A DNA stretch of 64,000 nucleotides from Pseudomonadota bacterium (GCA_018820855.1 JAHJNL010000086.1:1-64000), one strand, 5' to 3'; counted from the first letter of the stretch, positions 47,334 to 57,450 are shown. Program-made: numbers and translations. Notes: generated by a model from the sequence alone, not told the origin.

Positions 47334-48974
47334 ATGGAAAGTGATTTTTTGGTTATCGGAAGTGGTATTGCAGGGCTGTCTTTTGCTTTGAAGTGTGCGG
47401 AGCTGGGTTCGGTGGTGATGGTCACTAAGAAGAGAGATGTAGACACAGCGACGAATCTGGCTCAGGGGGGCATAGCGGCAGTTTTGGAACAAGAAGATTC
47501 TGTGGAGTCTCACGTGGAGGATACTCTCGTCTCTGGTGACGGCCTGTGTGATGAAGAAGTGGTGCGGTTGGTGGTGGAAAATGGGGCAGCAAGGGTAAGG
47601 GAGTTAGTCGATCTTGGTGTGTATTTTGTGAAGGATGGTGCCACGTCATCTGGCTTTTCATTGGGAAGGGAAGGGGGGCATAGTCATCGCCGGGTGGCCC
47701 ATTCCTACGATTTAACCGGACGAGAAATAGAGCGGGCGTTGTTGGAAAAAGCGAGGGCTAACAAAAACATTACCCTGTTAGAGGAACATATAGCTGTTGA
47801 CTTGTTGGTGCTGCCAGGTGGTTTGGGTGCCTGGGATGGCAACAAGGGGGAGCGATGTGTTGGCGCGTATGTGATGGGTGATGATGGCGTGGATGCCTAT
47901 TGTGCCAAGGTGACGGCCCTGTGCAGTGGTGGGGCTGGGAAGGTTTATCTCTATACTACCAATCCCGATATTGCCACGGGGGATGGGATGGCTATGGCCT
48001 TTCGTGCAGGGGCCGAGATGCAAAATATGGAGTTTGTCCAGTTTCATCCAACCTGCCTCTATCATCCTCAGGAAAAAAACTTTCTAATCTCAGAGGCGGT
48101 ACGTGGGGAGGGAGGGATACTGGTGGGTGCAGATGGTCTCCCTTTTATGGAAAAGTATGATCCAAGAAAAGACCTGGCGACAAGAGATACTGTTGCCAGG
48201 GCAATAGATAAAGAGTTAAAGGAAACGGGAGCGGATTGTGTGTTCCTTGATATTACCCATCTGGATGCAGAGTATGTAAAAAAACGTTTTCCCACTATCT
48301 ATAAAAGATGTTTGCTGAGAGGCATTGATATCACAAAACAACACATACCAGTGGTGCCAGCTGCCCATTATATGTGCGGAGGAGTGAAAACGGATATGCA
48401 GGGTAGGACCTCAATTCCTGGATTAATAGCATTGGGCGAGACATCTTGTACAGGGCTCCATGGTGGAAACAGATTGGCGAGTAATAGTCTCCTTGAGGCT
48501 GTGGTATTCGCAGATAGGGCCGCCCAATATTGTCGTTCGGTATGGCCATCTTTGAAAATGATCGGATTGCCAGTTGTTGATGAGTGGCATAGTGGTGAAG
48601 CCAGAAAGTTAGGTGAGGAGATTTTGATTAATCATAATTGGGATATGATTCGGAGAACGATGTGGAATTATGTGGGCATCGTTCGATCTCAGAAAAGATT
48701 AAAACTGGCTGAAAAAAGAATGATTTCCATTTATAAAGAAATCGATCAGCATTATCGGGATTATATTATCACGCCGAATATGGTTGAACTACGAAATATT
48801 GCTTTGATTGCGTTGTTGATCATACAGTCGGCCATGCAACGTCGGGAATCGCGAGGGTTGCACTATGTGGTTGATTTTCCAAATAAAAGTAAAGAGATAA
48901 GGCAGACGTGCTTTTCAAAAAAGAAAGATGCAGACAAGTGGGAGATAGAGTTAATCGTGGAGAAAAGTAAATGA
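47334..48974 (+). CDS. nadB: L-aspartate oxidase
   Basis: The 546-residue flavoenzyme oxidises aspartate to iminoaspartate in NAD synthesis and can use fumarate as electron acceptor in anaerobes. The FAD motif VIGSGIAGLSFALKCAELG is at the start; HSHRRVAH, GGIAAVL, QFHPTCLY and the HYMCGGVKTD and GLHGGNRLASNSLLEAVVF motifs belong to the flavoprotein fold. The start is ATG 47334 with GAGGGG upstream. Its last codons overlap the ACT gene by 4 bp, so the two are coupled. Confidence 0.93.
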   Translation: MESDFLVIGSGIAGLSFALKCAELGSVVMVTKKRDVDTATNLAQGGIAAVLEQEDSVESHVEDTLVSGDGLCDEEVVRLVVENGAARVRELVDLGVYFVKDGATSSGFSLGREGGHSHRRVAHSYDLTGREIERALLEKARANKNITLLEEHIAVDLLVLPGGLGAWDGNKGERCVGAYVMGDDGVDAYCAKVTALCSGGAGKVYLYTTNPDIATGDGMAMAFRAGAEMQNMEFVQFHPTCLYHPQEKNFLISEAVRGEGGILVGADGLPFMEKYDPRKDLATRDTVARAIDKELKETGADCVFLDITHLDAEYVKKRFPTIYKRCLLRGIDITKQHIPVVPAAHYMCGGVKTDMQGRTSIPGLIALGETSCTGLHGGNRLASNSLLEAVVFADRAAQYCRSVWPSLKMIGLPVVDEWHSGEARKLGEEILINHNWDMIRRTMWNYVGIVRSQKRLKLAEKRMISIYKEIDQHYRDYIITPNMVELRNIALIALLIIQSAMQRRESRGLHYVVDFPNKSKEIRQTCFSKKKDADKWEIELIVEKSK

Positions 48975-49549
48975 AAAAACAGTTAGTTATTTCGGTAATG
49001 TCAAAGGATCGGCCTGGTATTGTCGCAGATATAACCGGGACGATTTTGGATTTGGATGGCGATCTTGCAGACCTGAATCAATCGGTGCTGGGTGGCTATT
49101 TTTCCATGATCCTGATAGCGGAGTTTGATGAGAAGGTGACACCGGAGGATGTAATTGCCAGGTTTTCGCATATCAAATCTGAAACCAAGATAGAGGCGAA
49201 CATTAAAGAAATGGCGGTTCCGCTTGAGACCTTGAAAAATAAACTCCCAAAGGAAACATTTGTGGTCACAGGGCAGGGGGAAAATCGTAAAGGTCTGGTA
49301 AAAATAATGGGAGATTTTTTTAATCAGCGAAATATTAACATATTGGACTTGGTGACTACGCGGGATCATAAACTTTATACAATGATTTTTCAGGTAGACC
49401 TTAGCAATGTAGATTCTGTTGAAACAATGAGGAATGATCTCGCGATGTTAGGTGAACAAGAGGAGTTGGATCTGGTTCTGCAACATAATGATATTTTCAG
49501 GGCAACCCATGAGATAGGGACACCCTTTGATCAAGATATAAGGGAGTAA
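48971..49549 (+). CDS. two-ACT-domain regulatory protein (GcvR-like)
   Basis: The 192-residue protein has two ACT domains: KKQLVISVMSKDRPGIVADITGTI at the start and KETFVVTGQGENRKGLVKIMGDFF near residue 95. Such tandem ACT proteins sense amino acids and modulate partners. Its ATG overlaps the nadB stop and it lies 4 bp before the PFL-family gene, an ACT plus PFL pairing seen in many anaerobes and Gram-positives. Confidence 0.82.
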   Translation: MKKQLVISVMSKDRPGIVADITGTILDLDGDLADLNQSVLGGYFSMILIAEFDEKVTPEDVIARFSHIKSETKIEANIKEMAVPLETLKNKLPKETFVVTGQGENRKGLVKIMGDFFNQRNINILDLVTTRDHKLYTMIFQVDLSNVDSVETMRNDLAMLGEQEELDLVLQHNDIFRATHEIGTPFDQDIRE

Positions 49550-49553
49550 AGAG

Positions 49554-50933
49554 ATGCTTCGATCCGACCAAATAATGGCAACGGTGGAGATGATCCAGAA
49601 GGAAAATCTTGATGTGCGAACGGTAACCATGGGTATCAACCTTCTGGATTGCCGTCGCGACACAGTTAAAGACACCTGTAACAGGGTGGAGGAAAAAATA
49701 GCAAAAAAGGCAGATAGATTTGTAGAAACATGTAATAAAATCAGCAAGAAATACGGTGTTCCAGTAGTAAACAAGCGAATATCCGTTACTCCTGCCTCCT
49801 TTGTTGGTGCAGGATTTAAAAGAGATGATTTTGTGGCTTTGGCAAAAAGTCTTGATCTGGCGGCCGAAAGGGCTGGAGTGGATATTCTGGGAGGATTTTC
49901 GGCTCAGGTCGAGAAGGGGATAACTGATACAGACAGAGAGTTTATAGCCTCTATTCCTCAGGCTCTGGAGGAGACAGAGAGACTTTGTGCCTCGATAAAT
50001 GTTGGTTCAAGTCAAAAGGGAATCAACATGGACGCGGTGGCCATGATGGGAAAGACAATCAAGGAGTTGGCAGAGAGGACTGCAGACAATGGAGGGTTCG
50101 GAGCTGCCAAATTTGTTGTCTTCTGCAATCAGCCTGGAGACAATCCCTTTATGGCTGGGGCAATCCATGGGGTTGAGGAGGCCGAGGTGGTTTTGAATGT
50201 GGGGGTATCTGGGCCCGGAGTTATCGCCAGATCACTTGAAAAAACCATTAAGAAAAGGGGGAGGGAGAATCTCAAACTCGATGATATAGCCGAAGAAATC
50301 AAACAAATAACCTTCCGGGTAACAAGATGTGGTGAATTGATAGGGAGGCAGGTTGCCCAAGAGTTGGGAGTAGAGTTTGGTGTCATTGATCTCTCGCTGG
50401 CCCCCACGCCTAAAGTAGGTGATTCTGTTGGGGAAATTCTGCAAATCCTGGGAGTGGATGAGGTCGGAGCTCCGGGGTCCACGGCTATTCTCGCTTTACT
50501 TAACGATGCAGTGAAAAAGGGAGGTATCTTTGCAAGTAAGGCTGTTGGAGGTTTAAGTGGGGCATTTATCCCTGTAATGGAAGATGCGGTGCTTGCAGAC
50601 GCTGTGGGAAAGGGTGCTTTGACCCTTGAAAAATTGGAGGCCATGACCTGTGTCTGTTCGGTAGGGCTTGATATGATACCGATACCAGGGAATGTGGATG
50701 CGGCAACCATATCGGCAATAATAGCCGATGAAATGGCCCTGGGAATGATCAATCAGAAGACAACAGCGGCCAGACTGATTCCTGTACCAGGAAAAACTGT
50801 CGGAGAGATGGTAAGCTTTGGTGGATTGTTTGGCGCCAGCCCGATCATGGAGGTGCGCAATGTCAATATGTCCGGAAGGTTTATAGCCTGGGGGGGGAGG
50901 ATACCGGCCCCGATTCACAGTTTTAAAAACTGA
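49554..50933 (+). CDS. PFL family (UPF0210/DUF711) protein
   Basis: The 459-residue protein matches the UPF0210 family: DVRTVTMGINLLDCRRD near the start, VVNKRISVTPASFVGAGF, NVGVSGPGVIARSLEK, LAPTPKVGDSVGEIL and a C-terminal GRFIAWGGRIPAPIHSFKN. Its fold resembles pyruvate formate-lyase barrels, but no radical glycine motif is present and the activity is unknown. It is encoded with an ACT-domain protein, so amino-acid control is likely. Confidence 0.88.
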   Translation: MLRSDQIMATVEMIQKENLDVRTVTMGINLLDCRRDTVKDTCNRVEEKIAKKADRFVETCNKISKKYGVPVVNKRISVTPASFVGAGFKRDDFVALAKSLDLAAERAGVDILGGFSAQVEKGITDTDREFIASIPQALEETERLCASINVGSSQKGINMDAVAMMGKTIKELAERTADNGGFGAAKFVVFCNQPGDNPFMAGAIHGVEEAEVVLNVGVSGPGVIARSLEKTIKKRGRENLKLDDIAEEIKQITFRVTRCGELIGRQVAQELGVEFGVIDLSLAPTPKVGDSVGEILQILGVDEVGAPGSTAILALLNDAVKKGGIFASKAVGGLSGAFIPVMEDAVLADAVGKGALTLEKLEAMTCVCSVGLDMIPIPGNVDAATISAIIADEMALGMINQKTTAARLIPVPGKTVGEMVSFGGLFGASPIMEVRNVNMSGRFIAWGGRIPAPIHSFKN

Positions 50934-50976
50934 TATAAGCTGGATAAACCTTTATCTGATGGGGAAGGGGGGGGCT

Positions 50977-51207
50977 ATGAGCATAAAACGACTGCTTATG
51001 GTTTTACCTGCACTTCTTTTTTTCCTGATTTCTTCGTGTTCCAGTCCTGAAGATCAGGAAAAAAAAGGTGTTATTGAACAAACAACAGAAACTGTAGCTC
51101 AGGAAGCGGTTGACAGAATAAAAACTCCTATTGATAAGGCATACCAAGCCAAAGATCTTCAGGAAAGTCACACCCGTGAGGTTGATGAATCCACGGAGCG
51201 GCAATAG
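50977..51207 (+). CDS. small lipoprotein of unknown function
   Basis: The 76-residue protein has a lipoprotein signal with lipobox LISSC (Cys about residue 21) and a polar, Glu/Lys/Gln-rich mature part predicted to be helical. The start at ATG 50977 is preceded by a G-rich stretch that can serve as ribosome binding site; an upstream ATG at 50959 is less likely. No family recognised. Confidence 0.65.
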   Translation: MSIKRLLMVLPALLFFLISSCSSPEDQEKKGVIEQTTETVAQEAVDRIKTPIDKAYQAKDLQESHTREVDESTERQ

Positions 51208-51486
51208 CAATCTCATGGCTAAGCGGCGGTTGTTTCAAAAAATGCAGTTTTGTGATGGCTGCGGCTTTCCAGAAAAATAATTTATTTCCTGATGTTGTGA
51301 TAAGGTGTTGAGTTTGTCACCAGGATAAAAAACCAAAACCAGCAATTCGCCGAGGGTACCGATAACAAAAACTCATACTACGACTAGCTTGATTTGAGGC
51401 CTAAAGGACTCAATAATCCAGTTAGTAATAAATAATTCTATTTTGGTGAATAACGATTTTGGCTTCTAAAAAGGAGGACTCATTAT
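51208..51486. other. intergenic region, no gene seen
   Basis: About 280 bp with no supported coding frame, between the small lipoprotein and the coiled-coil gene. I see no clear terminator. Confidence 0.4.
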
Positions 51487-52125
51487 ATGAGTGAAACAAA
51501 ATCATTTTGGACCACCTTGCCGGGTATTTTGTCAGGTATAGCAGGCGTAATAACCGCCATTGGGGGACTTCTGGCCATTCTTTATTCGATAGGTGTGCTA
51601 GGGCCCTCTGAGGCTAATAAACCTACAGGAGTAGTGAGAGAACCGCCAAGGATAGTCTCAGAAGACGTGGGAGGAAAAACGTCTCTAGTTATTAAAAACT
51701 TAGAGAATGAGATATCTGAGCTGGAGATGACTATCGAAATGGTGGAAAAGAAATTAGCTGGCGGTTCTCAGCCACCGGGTTCTCTAAATGAATTGCAAAG
51801 TTTAAGGGAAGAGCGGGAAAAGCGACTGATGGAAATTGAAAAGTCGCAGGTTGCATTAAGATTTGAGCTTGAACAATTACAACTGCACGCATCTGGTAAT
51901 CAGGAGGTTCAGCGAAAAATAGAACAGATAGAAGGGGAAAGCATACCGGATCTGGAAGCAGAAAAAAGTGTTGTGCAGGGGCAGGTTCAGGAATTAAAAG
52001 AGATGATTTTTGAAGCAGAAAATAAGAGCACAGCAAAGGGTGAACTTGAGCTTCTGAGGAAGAAAAAACAGAACCTGCAGGAAGAGATGGAACAACTGAA
52101 GTCTCAGATGCAGCCGACCCGGTAA
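51487..52125 (+). CDS. membrane-anchored coiled-coil protein of unknown function
   Basis: The 212-residue protein has one membrane helix (about residues 12-37, GILSGIAGVITAIGGLLAILYS) and a long coiled coil (about 65-208) rich in Glu, Leu, Gln and Lys. AAAGGAGGACT precedes the ATG. No family motif is visible. It might be a scaffold or envelope-spanning spacer. Confidence 0.7.
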   Translation: MSETKSFWTTLPGILSGIAGVITAIGGLLAILYSIGVLGPSEANKPTGVVREPPRIVSEDVGGKTSLVIKNLENEISELEMTIEMVEKKLAGGSQPPGSLNELQSLREEREKRLMEIEKSQVALRFELEQLQLHASGNQEVQRKIEQIEGESIPDLEAEKSVVQGQVQELKEMIFEAENKSTAKGELELLRKKKQNLQEEMEQLKSQMQPTR

Positions 52126-52212
52126 CCCTCTTTTACTTGAATTCCCAAGATAACAGATACGGGAAGGGGGCAGTTACGTTGGGTGCAAAGCTGTTTAAGG
52201 CATCGTCCGAAT

Positions 52213-52250
52213 AAAAAAAGGCACTTAACGAAACTCGCTAAGTGCCTTTT
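52213..52250 (-). terminator. rho-independent terminator after the tRNA-Glu/tRNA-Lys pair
   Basis: A perfect 12-bp stem (AAAAGGCACTTA with TAAGTGCCTTTT), an 11-nt loop, and on the minus strand a T-run right after. Confidence 0.9.
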
Positions 52251-52256
52251 AAATAT

Positions 52257-52334
52257 TGGCGTCCCCAACCGGATTTGAACCGGTGTTGCCGGCGTGAAAG
52301 GCCGGTGTCCTGGACCCGACTAGACGATGGGGAC
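52257..52334 (-). tRNA. tRNA-Glu (anticodon UUC)
   Basis: A 78-nt tRNA on the minus strand with 7-bp acceptor stem GTCCCCA/TGGGGAC, an encoded CCA, the T-loop TTCAAAT, and the anticodon loop CTTTCAC (TTC). Confidence 0.95.
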
Positions 52335-52346
52335 ATACAATCTATA

Positions 52347-52422
52347 TGGTGGGGCGTGTGCGACTCGAACGCACGACTCTCTGCTTAAAAGGCAGATACT
52401 CTACCGACTGAGTTAACGCCCC
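52347..52422 (-). tRNA. tRNA-Lys (anticodon UUU)
   Basis: A 76-nt tRNA on the minus strand with acceptor GGGGCGT/ACGCCCC, an encoded CCA and the anticodon loop CTTTTAA (TTT). It precedes tRNA-Glu by 12 bp in the same transcript. Confidence 0.95.
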
Positions 52423-52648
52423 ATAGAGCTAGGCTTTATACAAAGTCATTATTCTCATGTCAAGAAAAAAAGTGCAATATAAAATCGTAACATGCTGAGC
52501 TGACTGAGTCAAGGATGAGATGAAAGGACAGGCTTTTATTGTATGAGAATGGAAGGATGGAAATTTGATGTGACCATGAGAAAGGAATAAGGTATGATGT
52601 TGAACAATCTTTTCTGATAATTTACAGCAATAACTAATGGAATAGAAT

Positions 52649-53254
52649 ATGGGATTTATAAACGGAACAGCAAGTTTTGTCCGCTTCAGCGTTGAAGGGG
52701 ATTTGCCTGAAAATATTTGGGATTTTATCGCGGATCGGGTTGTTGCCTTTTCCTTTCGGGATATTGATGAGACCTATGAAGAGGATTCTCTTGGCTGGGT
52801 GTCGGTTCTCAATATGTTTGATACGGAATTTAATTATGCTTCCTATGCAGCTGGCAATTATGTAACCTTGTCCATGCGTCATGATGAGCGCAAGGTATCT
52901 TCGGCCATCGTCAAAAAATATGTGCAAAAGGAAGAGGAGCGAATCAAAAAGGAAAAGCAGATTCCTAAGATATCGCGAACCATGCGGGTGGAGATCAAGG
53001 AGCGTATTCAAAATGAGTTAATGCGCAAATCTCTGCCCATGCCTGCCGTGTACGATCTGTGCTGGAATCTGGAAAACTCAAGTCTCCTCTTTTTTTCCAC
53101 CAATAAAAAAGCGCAGGCCCTGCTTGAGGATCATTTTAAGGAAAGTTTCGGACTCACCTTGATGCAGCAGATCCCGTTTCTCTGCGGCCAGCATCTTCTT
53201 GATGAGGAAGATGCTGAAAAGCTGGCAAGGATTACACCGGATATCTTTTTATAA
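52649..53254 (+). CDS. RdgC-like recombination-associated protein (short form)
   Basis: The 201-residue protein begins MGFINGTASFVRFSVEG and continues with a conserved SFRDIDETYEEDSLGWVS stretch, a Lys/Glu-rich helix, and MPAVYDLCWNLENSSLLFFSTN. These match the short RdgC-family proteins of Deltaproteobacteria. RdgC binds duplex DNA as a ring and restrains RecA-driven recombination in E. coli. The protein is about 100 residues shorter than E. coli RdgC; the missing part may be supplied by the gene 17 bp downstream. Confidence 0.75.
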   Translation: MGFINGTASFVRFSVEGDLPENIWDFIADRVVAFSFRDIDETYEEDSLGWVSVLNMFDTEFNYASYAAGNYVTLSMRHDERKVSSAIVKKYVQKEEERIKKEKQIPKISRTMRVEIKERIQNELMRKSLPMPAVYDLCWNLENSSLLFFSTNKKAQALLEDHFKESFGLTLMQQIPFLCGQHLLDEEDAEKLARITPDIFL

Positions 53255-53271
53255 GGCAGGGAGACAAAAAA

Positions 53272-53814
53272 ATGGATTTAGTAGACCTCATAGAGGAAAA
53301 ACGCTTTATCGGGCAGGAATTTCTTACCTGGCTCTGGTGGAAAAGTGAAGAGCGCGGTGGGGTGATCGCCCTTGCCGCTGAAGGTGACATCGTCGTGGTC
53401 TTTGAAAAACACATGCTCCTGGAATATGGGGAAGGAGAGTCCAGCGAAAAGCTAACGTGTCGCGGCTTGCAGACGGAGTTGCAAGAAGCGCGAACTGGTT
53501 TGGTTATGGGGAAAAAACTGGAGCAGGCCAGGATCCAACTGACTCACAATGATTACGAGTGGAATTTTACCCTGGCCGGATCGCTGATGGAGTTTCGTAA
53601 TGTAAAACTCCCTAAGACAGAAGGAGACACGGGGCCCACAAACAACCCGGAAGAGCGTGAAGGAATGGTCCTGGAGCGAATTTTTCTCTTTGAGCAACTG
53701 GAGCGCATGGTATTGGAGTTGTTTCGACTCTTTTTGCAGGTCAGAGTCGGGGAGGGGTGGCGCGAAGAGTTGCTCAAAGTTCGTGAATGGGTGAACAAGG
53801 CTGAAAGGGTTTGA
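53272..53814 (+). CDS. partner of the RdgC-like protein, unknown family
   Basis: The 180-residue protein begins MDLVDLIEEKRFIGQEFLTWLWWKSEERGG. The phrase IGQEFLTWLWW resembles the C-terminal half of long RdgC-type proteins (FLTWLW), so this may be the second half of a split RdgC. The rest is a mix of strands and a C-terminal helix rich in Glu, Leu and Phe. It follows the RdgC-like gene by 17 bp. Confidence 0.6.
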   Translation: MDLVDLIEEKRFIGQEFLTWLWWKSEERGGVIALAAEGDIVVVFEKHMLLEYGEGESSEKLTCRGLQTELQEARTGLVMGKKLEQARIQLTHNDYEWNFTLAGSLMEFRNVKLPKTEGDTGPTNNPEEREGMVLERIFLFEQLERMVLELFRLFLQVRVGEGWREELLKVREWVNKAERV

Positions 53815-53861
53815 GGCCTGTCTGATGCCCTAATAATTGATGAAGGAAAGACGAGTGAATC

Positions 53862-55283
53862 ATGGAGTTTGAAACCGTAATCGGGCTGGAGATCCATGCC
53901 CAGCTGAAAACCAAATCAAAAATATTCTGCGGCTGTTCCACAGAGTTCGGGGCACCACCAAATACCCACACTTGCCAGGTCTGCCTGGGAATGCCTGGAG
54001 TCCTTCCCGTCCTTAACAAGAAGGTGGTAGAGTATTCTATCAAAATGGGACTGGCAACGAATTCCACCATCAACAGATTTAACCAGTTTGCCCGCAAAAA
54101 TTATTTTTACCCGGATCTTCCCAAAGGCTATCAGACATCGCAGTTTGATCTGCCCATTGTCGAGTTTGGCAAGGTGGAGATTGAAGTGGCTGGGAAGAAA
54201 CGGGTGATTGGCATCACGCGTATGCACATGGAAGAAGATGCCGGTAAACTGATCCACAACGACCAGGAACCTGTTTCCTATGTGGACCTGAATCGTACCG
54301 GAACGCCACTCCTGGAGATTGTTTCGGAGCCGGATCTGCGTTCTCCTGAGGAGGCTTATGCATATCTGCGTAAGCTGCATGCCATCTTGCGTTATCTTGA
54401 TATATGTGACGGCAATATGGAAGAGGGAAGTTTTCGCTGCGATGCCAATATTTCTCTCAGACCCATTGGCCAAGAGGAGCTTGGCACGCGAACGGAGTTG
54501 AAGAACATGAACTCCTTTAAGAATGTGCAGAGTGCTCTGGAGTATGAGGTTCGTCGGCAGCGTGATGTCCTTCTTGATGGGGGGGAAGTGGTGCAGGAAA
54601 CTCTGCTCTGGGATGCGGACCATAACAGGACAGAGTCTATGCGCTCCAAAGAAGAGGCGCATGATTATCGTTATTTTCCCTGTCCGGATCTGGTTCCCGT
54701 GGTAATCGATGAGAGTTGGATTGAAGAGATCAGGGCCAGCCTGCCTGAGCTACCGGATGCCAGAAAAGAGCGATTTGTTGCACAGTACGAGCTTCCGGAA
54801 CATGATGCCACAATCCTCACTTCCTCCAGAGAACTGGCAGACTACTTTGAAAGTGCGGTGAAGAGCTGCGGCCAGGCCAAGAAGGTTTCCAACTGGATCA
54901 TGACGGAACTCATGCGGGAACTCAAGGGTGAGGACGTGACCGCTTGCCGGGTGAGGCCGGAACAGCTTGGCGGACTGCTACAGATGGTGGCCGATGGGAC
55001 TATTTCCGGAAAGATTGCCAAGACCGTTTTTCTGGAGATGATGGTGTCGGGCAAAGACCCGGAAGTTGTGGTCAAAGAGAAAAACCTGGTACAGGTCTCT
55101 GATCAGGGCGAGCTGCTGGCCATTGTTCAGGAAATAATTACTGCAAATCCAGCACAGGTTGCTGAATTTAAAGGTGGCAAGACTAAACTCATGGGCTTTT
55201 TTGTGGGGCAGCTTATGCAGAAGACTAAAGGGCAGGCCAATCCTCAGGTCGCTAATGAACTGTTCAGCAAAGAGTTAGCATAA
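53862..55283 (+). CDS. gatB: Asp-tRNA(Asn)/Glu-tRNA(Gln) amidotransferase subunit B
   Basis: The 473-residue subunit starts [25 protein letters not shown], has the zinc-binding cysteines in FCGC and CQVCLGMPG, the [16 protein letters not shown]-type motif and KNMNSFKNV, and a C-terminal GatB/YqeY domain ending with a helical tail. It recognises the tRNA and works with GatA and GatC. The gene is separated from gatCA by about 34 kb. It follows the RdgC-like pair by 48 bp. Confidence 0.95.
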   Translation: MEFETVIGLEIHAQLKTKSKIFCGCSTEFGAPPNTHTCQVCLGMPGVLPVLNKKVVEYSIKMGLATNSTINRFNQFARKNYFYPDLPKGYQTSQFDLPIVEFGKVEIEVAGKKRVIGITRMHMEEDAGKLIHNDQEPVSYVDLNRTGTPLLEIVSEPDLRSPEEAYAYLRKLHAILRYLDICDGNMEEGSFRCDANISLRPIGQEELGTRTELKNMNSFKNVQSALEYEVRRQRDVLLDGGEVVQETLLWDADHNRTESMRSKEEAHDYRYFPCPDLVPVVIDESWIEEIRASLPELPDARKERFVAQYELPEHDATILTSSRELADYFESAVKSCGQAKKVSNWIMTELMRELKGEDVTACRVRPEQLGGLLQMVADGTISGKIAKTVFLEMMVSGKDPEVVVKEKNLVQVSDQGELLAIVQEIITANPAQVAEFKGGKTKLMGFFVGQLMQKTKGQANPQVANELFSKELA

Positions 55284-55440
55284 GATACCCATAAGAAAGA
55301 CATGCTGACAATGCCTGTTGTTTCAACTGTCCGATATGTTGAAATTATAATCCTCGGTTATATGGCTGTGCTGACTTTTTGGCAAGATTCTGGTCCAAAA
55401 AAAAATACGGTTCTCGGATAACTTCCCAGGCCATGTGGTA

Positions 55441-56178
55441 ATGGAAAAAGAGCAGTGGCAGAAAAAAGGAGCAGGGCATAGGCAGCGCCTCCGTGATCGC
55501 TTTCTTGAGCGTGGACTGGATGGCTTTACTGACGCCGAGGTTCTTGAGCTCCTCCTCTCTTTTGGTACTCCCCGCAGCGATTGCAAGGATACGGCACGGT
55601 CGGCACTTGAACACTTCGGCAGTCTTGCGGCTGTGTTGGAGGCATCATTGCCTGCCCTCCAGGAGATCAAGGGAATTGGGGCGAAGAACGGTTTTGCTGT
55701 TCATTTTATCCAGGCAGTCTCCCGGCGTTACCTGAAAGAGCGACTTCGCGGCAAGCGCTATCTTCATTCTTCCAACGAGGTCCGCAACTACTTGCTTCAT
55801 AGCCTGCGGGGGCTCAAGAAAGAAATTCTCACTGTTATCTACCTGGACTCCTCCCATGCAATTCTCAATACCGAGACTGTGGCGGAAGGGACTATCAATG
55901 TCAACACCGTTTATCCACGGGAGTTGGTTAAGAAGGCCCTGCAGGAAAATGCTTCGGCTTTAATTATCGCCCACAATCACCCATCCGGTTCACTGGACCC
56001 CTCTCCCCAGGATTTACAGCTGACCCGGACCCTTGCCCTGCTTGGCAGTCTGATGCAGATCCAGCTCCTTGACCATATCATTATCGGGGACGGCAGTTTT
56101 TCTTTTGCCGACCATGGATTGATGAACGAGATCAGTCAGCAGTGCCGGGAGACCATGGAAGGTCTGCATCAGCGCTAA
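55441..56178 (+). CDS. radC: RadC family DNA repair/JAB1-MPN domain protein
   Basis: The 245-residue protein has an N-terminal helix-hairpin-helix part (LQEIKGIGAKNGF) and a C-terminal JAMM metalloprotease-like domain, with Glu in TVAEGTIN and HNHPSGSLDPSPQD holding the zinc-binding His, Ser and Asp. The physiological role of RadC is debated. I start at ATG 55441; a GTG two codons earlier is possible. It ends directly against the hemW start codon. Confidence 0.9.
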   Translation: MEKEQWQKKGAGHRQRLRDRFLERGLDGFTDAEVLELLLSFGTPRSDCKDTARSALEHFGSLAAVLEASLPALQEIKGIGAKNGFAVHFIQAVSRRYLKERLRGKRYLHSSNEVRNYLLHSLRGLKKEILTVIYLDSSHAILNTETVAEGTINVNTVYPRELVKKALQENASALIIAHNHPSGSLDPSPQDLQLTRTLALLGSLMQIQLLDHIIIGDGSFSFADHGLMNEISQQCRETMEGLHQR

Positions 56179-57309
56179 ATGGTCACTGCCCTCTACATCC
56201 ATATTCCTTTCTGTGCAGCCAAGTGCAGTTATTGTTCTTTTAACTCCTATGCGGGCCTGGAAGGACTTCAAAGCAAGTATGTCGACTCCTTGTGTGCGGA
56301 ACTGAAGAAAATGGCCTCGGAGGGTGATATAGGGCCCTTGCGGACGATTTTTATGGGTGGTGGAACTCCAACGCTTCTTCACGGTAGCCTGCTTGACACG
56401 GTGTTGTCCTCCTGTTTTGCTCTTTTTTCCGTCGCTCCTGATGCGGAGATCTCCATCGAGGCCAACCCGGGAACTGTAGATAGGGAGAAATTAGACCTCC
56501 TCAGGAAGCTTGGAGTCAACCGGATATCCCTTGGAGTGCAATCGTTTAATGATCAGGAACTAGCCAGAATAGGGCGCATCCATTCGGGCACCGAGGCGAC
56601 CAGGGCAGTGCATATGGCTCGGGCAGCAGGTTTTAACAACCTGAGCATAGATCTGATGTACGGGTTACCGGGGCAGAATCCCGGAAGCTGGCAGACGAGC
56701 CTTGAAACCGGGATTTCCCTGGGATTAAATCACCTGTCACTCTATCAGCTAACCGTGGAAGAAGGTACACCTCTGGAGAGGATGGTGAGAGAGGATAGAC
56801 TGCAACTTCCTGATGATGATGAGGTTGCGGTTATGGATGCGGTAAGCGCAGAACTCACTGCGGCAGCGGGTTTGTTTCAGTACGAGATCTCCAATTATGC
56901 ACAACCTGAATACCAGTGCCGACACAATATCACTTACTGGGAAAACAGGGAGTATATGGGAGTCGGATCCGGGGCTGTGTCCTGTCTGCATGGCTGCAGA
57001 AGGCGAAATATTGCCGACCCGGAGCAATACTGCCGTTTGCTGGAGGCTGGAGAATCTGTGATCATTGAAGAGGAAACGTTGGAGTCTGATGCCTCTTTTC
57101 GAGAATCAGTGATCATGGGCCTGCGCCTGAACAAAGGGGTATCGGTGGGCCAGCTGGAAAACCGATATGGGCTTCTGCCAGAGAAATATTATGGTGATCT
57201 CTTCAAGCAGTTAGTAGCGGATGGTTTACTTGAGCAGAGATCGGGCTATCTTCGTTTGACAGCCCGTGGGAGAGTTTTTGCCAACCAAGTTATGGCTGAG
57301 CTGGTCTAG
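56179..57309 (+). CDS. hemW: radical SAM heme chaperone HemW
   Basis: The 376-residue protein has the radical SAM [4Fe-4S] motif CAAKCSYC in YIHIPFCAAKCSYCSFNSY, the MGGGTPT motif, the SLGVQSFN segment and a C-terminal HemN-type domain. It matches HemW, the heme-trafficking chaperone, rather than HemN, because of the short N-terminus and length. It follows radC with no gap; an organism with many cytochromes would use it. Confidence 0.9.
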   Translation: MVTALYIHIPFCAAKCSYCSFNSYAGLEGLQSKYVDSLCAELKKMASEGDIGPLRTIFMGGGTPTLLHGSLLDTVLSSCFALFSVAPDAEISIEANPGTVDREKLDLLRKLGVNRISLGVQSFNDQELARIGRIHSGTEATRAVHMARAAGFNNLSIDLMYGLPGQNPGSWQTSLETGISLGLNHLSLYQLTVEEGTPLERMVREDRLQLPDDDEVAVMDAVSAELTAAAGLFQYEISNYAQPEYQCRHNITYWENREYMGVGSGAVSCLHGCRRRNIADPEQYCRLLEAGESVIIEEETLESDASFRESVIMGLRLNKGVSVGQLENRYGLLPEKYYGDLFKQLVADGLLEQRSGYLRLTARGRVFANQVMAELV

Positions 57310-57450
57310 GGAGGTATCCGCAAACTCATCTGAACATCCTGTTTTTCCTCTTCAGGCCATCTCCGGCCGATCTTCAATCATACAATCCCCAGCAGTCCTG
57401 TTACAACTCCTGTCACGACAGAAGAAAGAAACTCGTCAGAAAAAAGGTGA

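Noticed and set aside
52649-53814. Frameshifted single rdgC gene
   Set aside because: The first gene ends in a proper stop, 17 bp of spacer follows, and the second has its own start with GCAGGGAG upstream; I therefore treat them as two genes.
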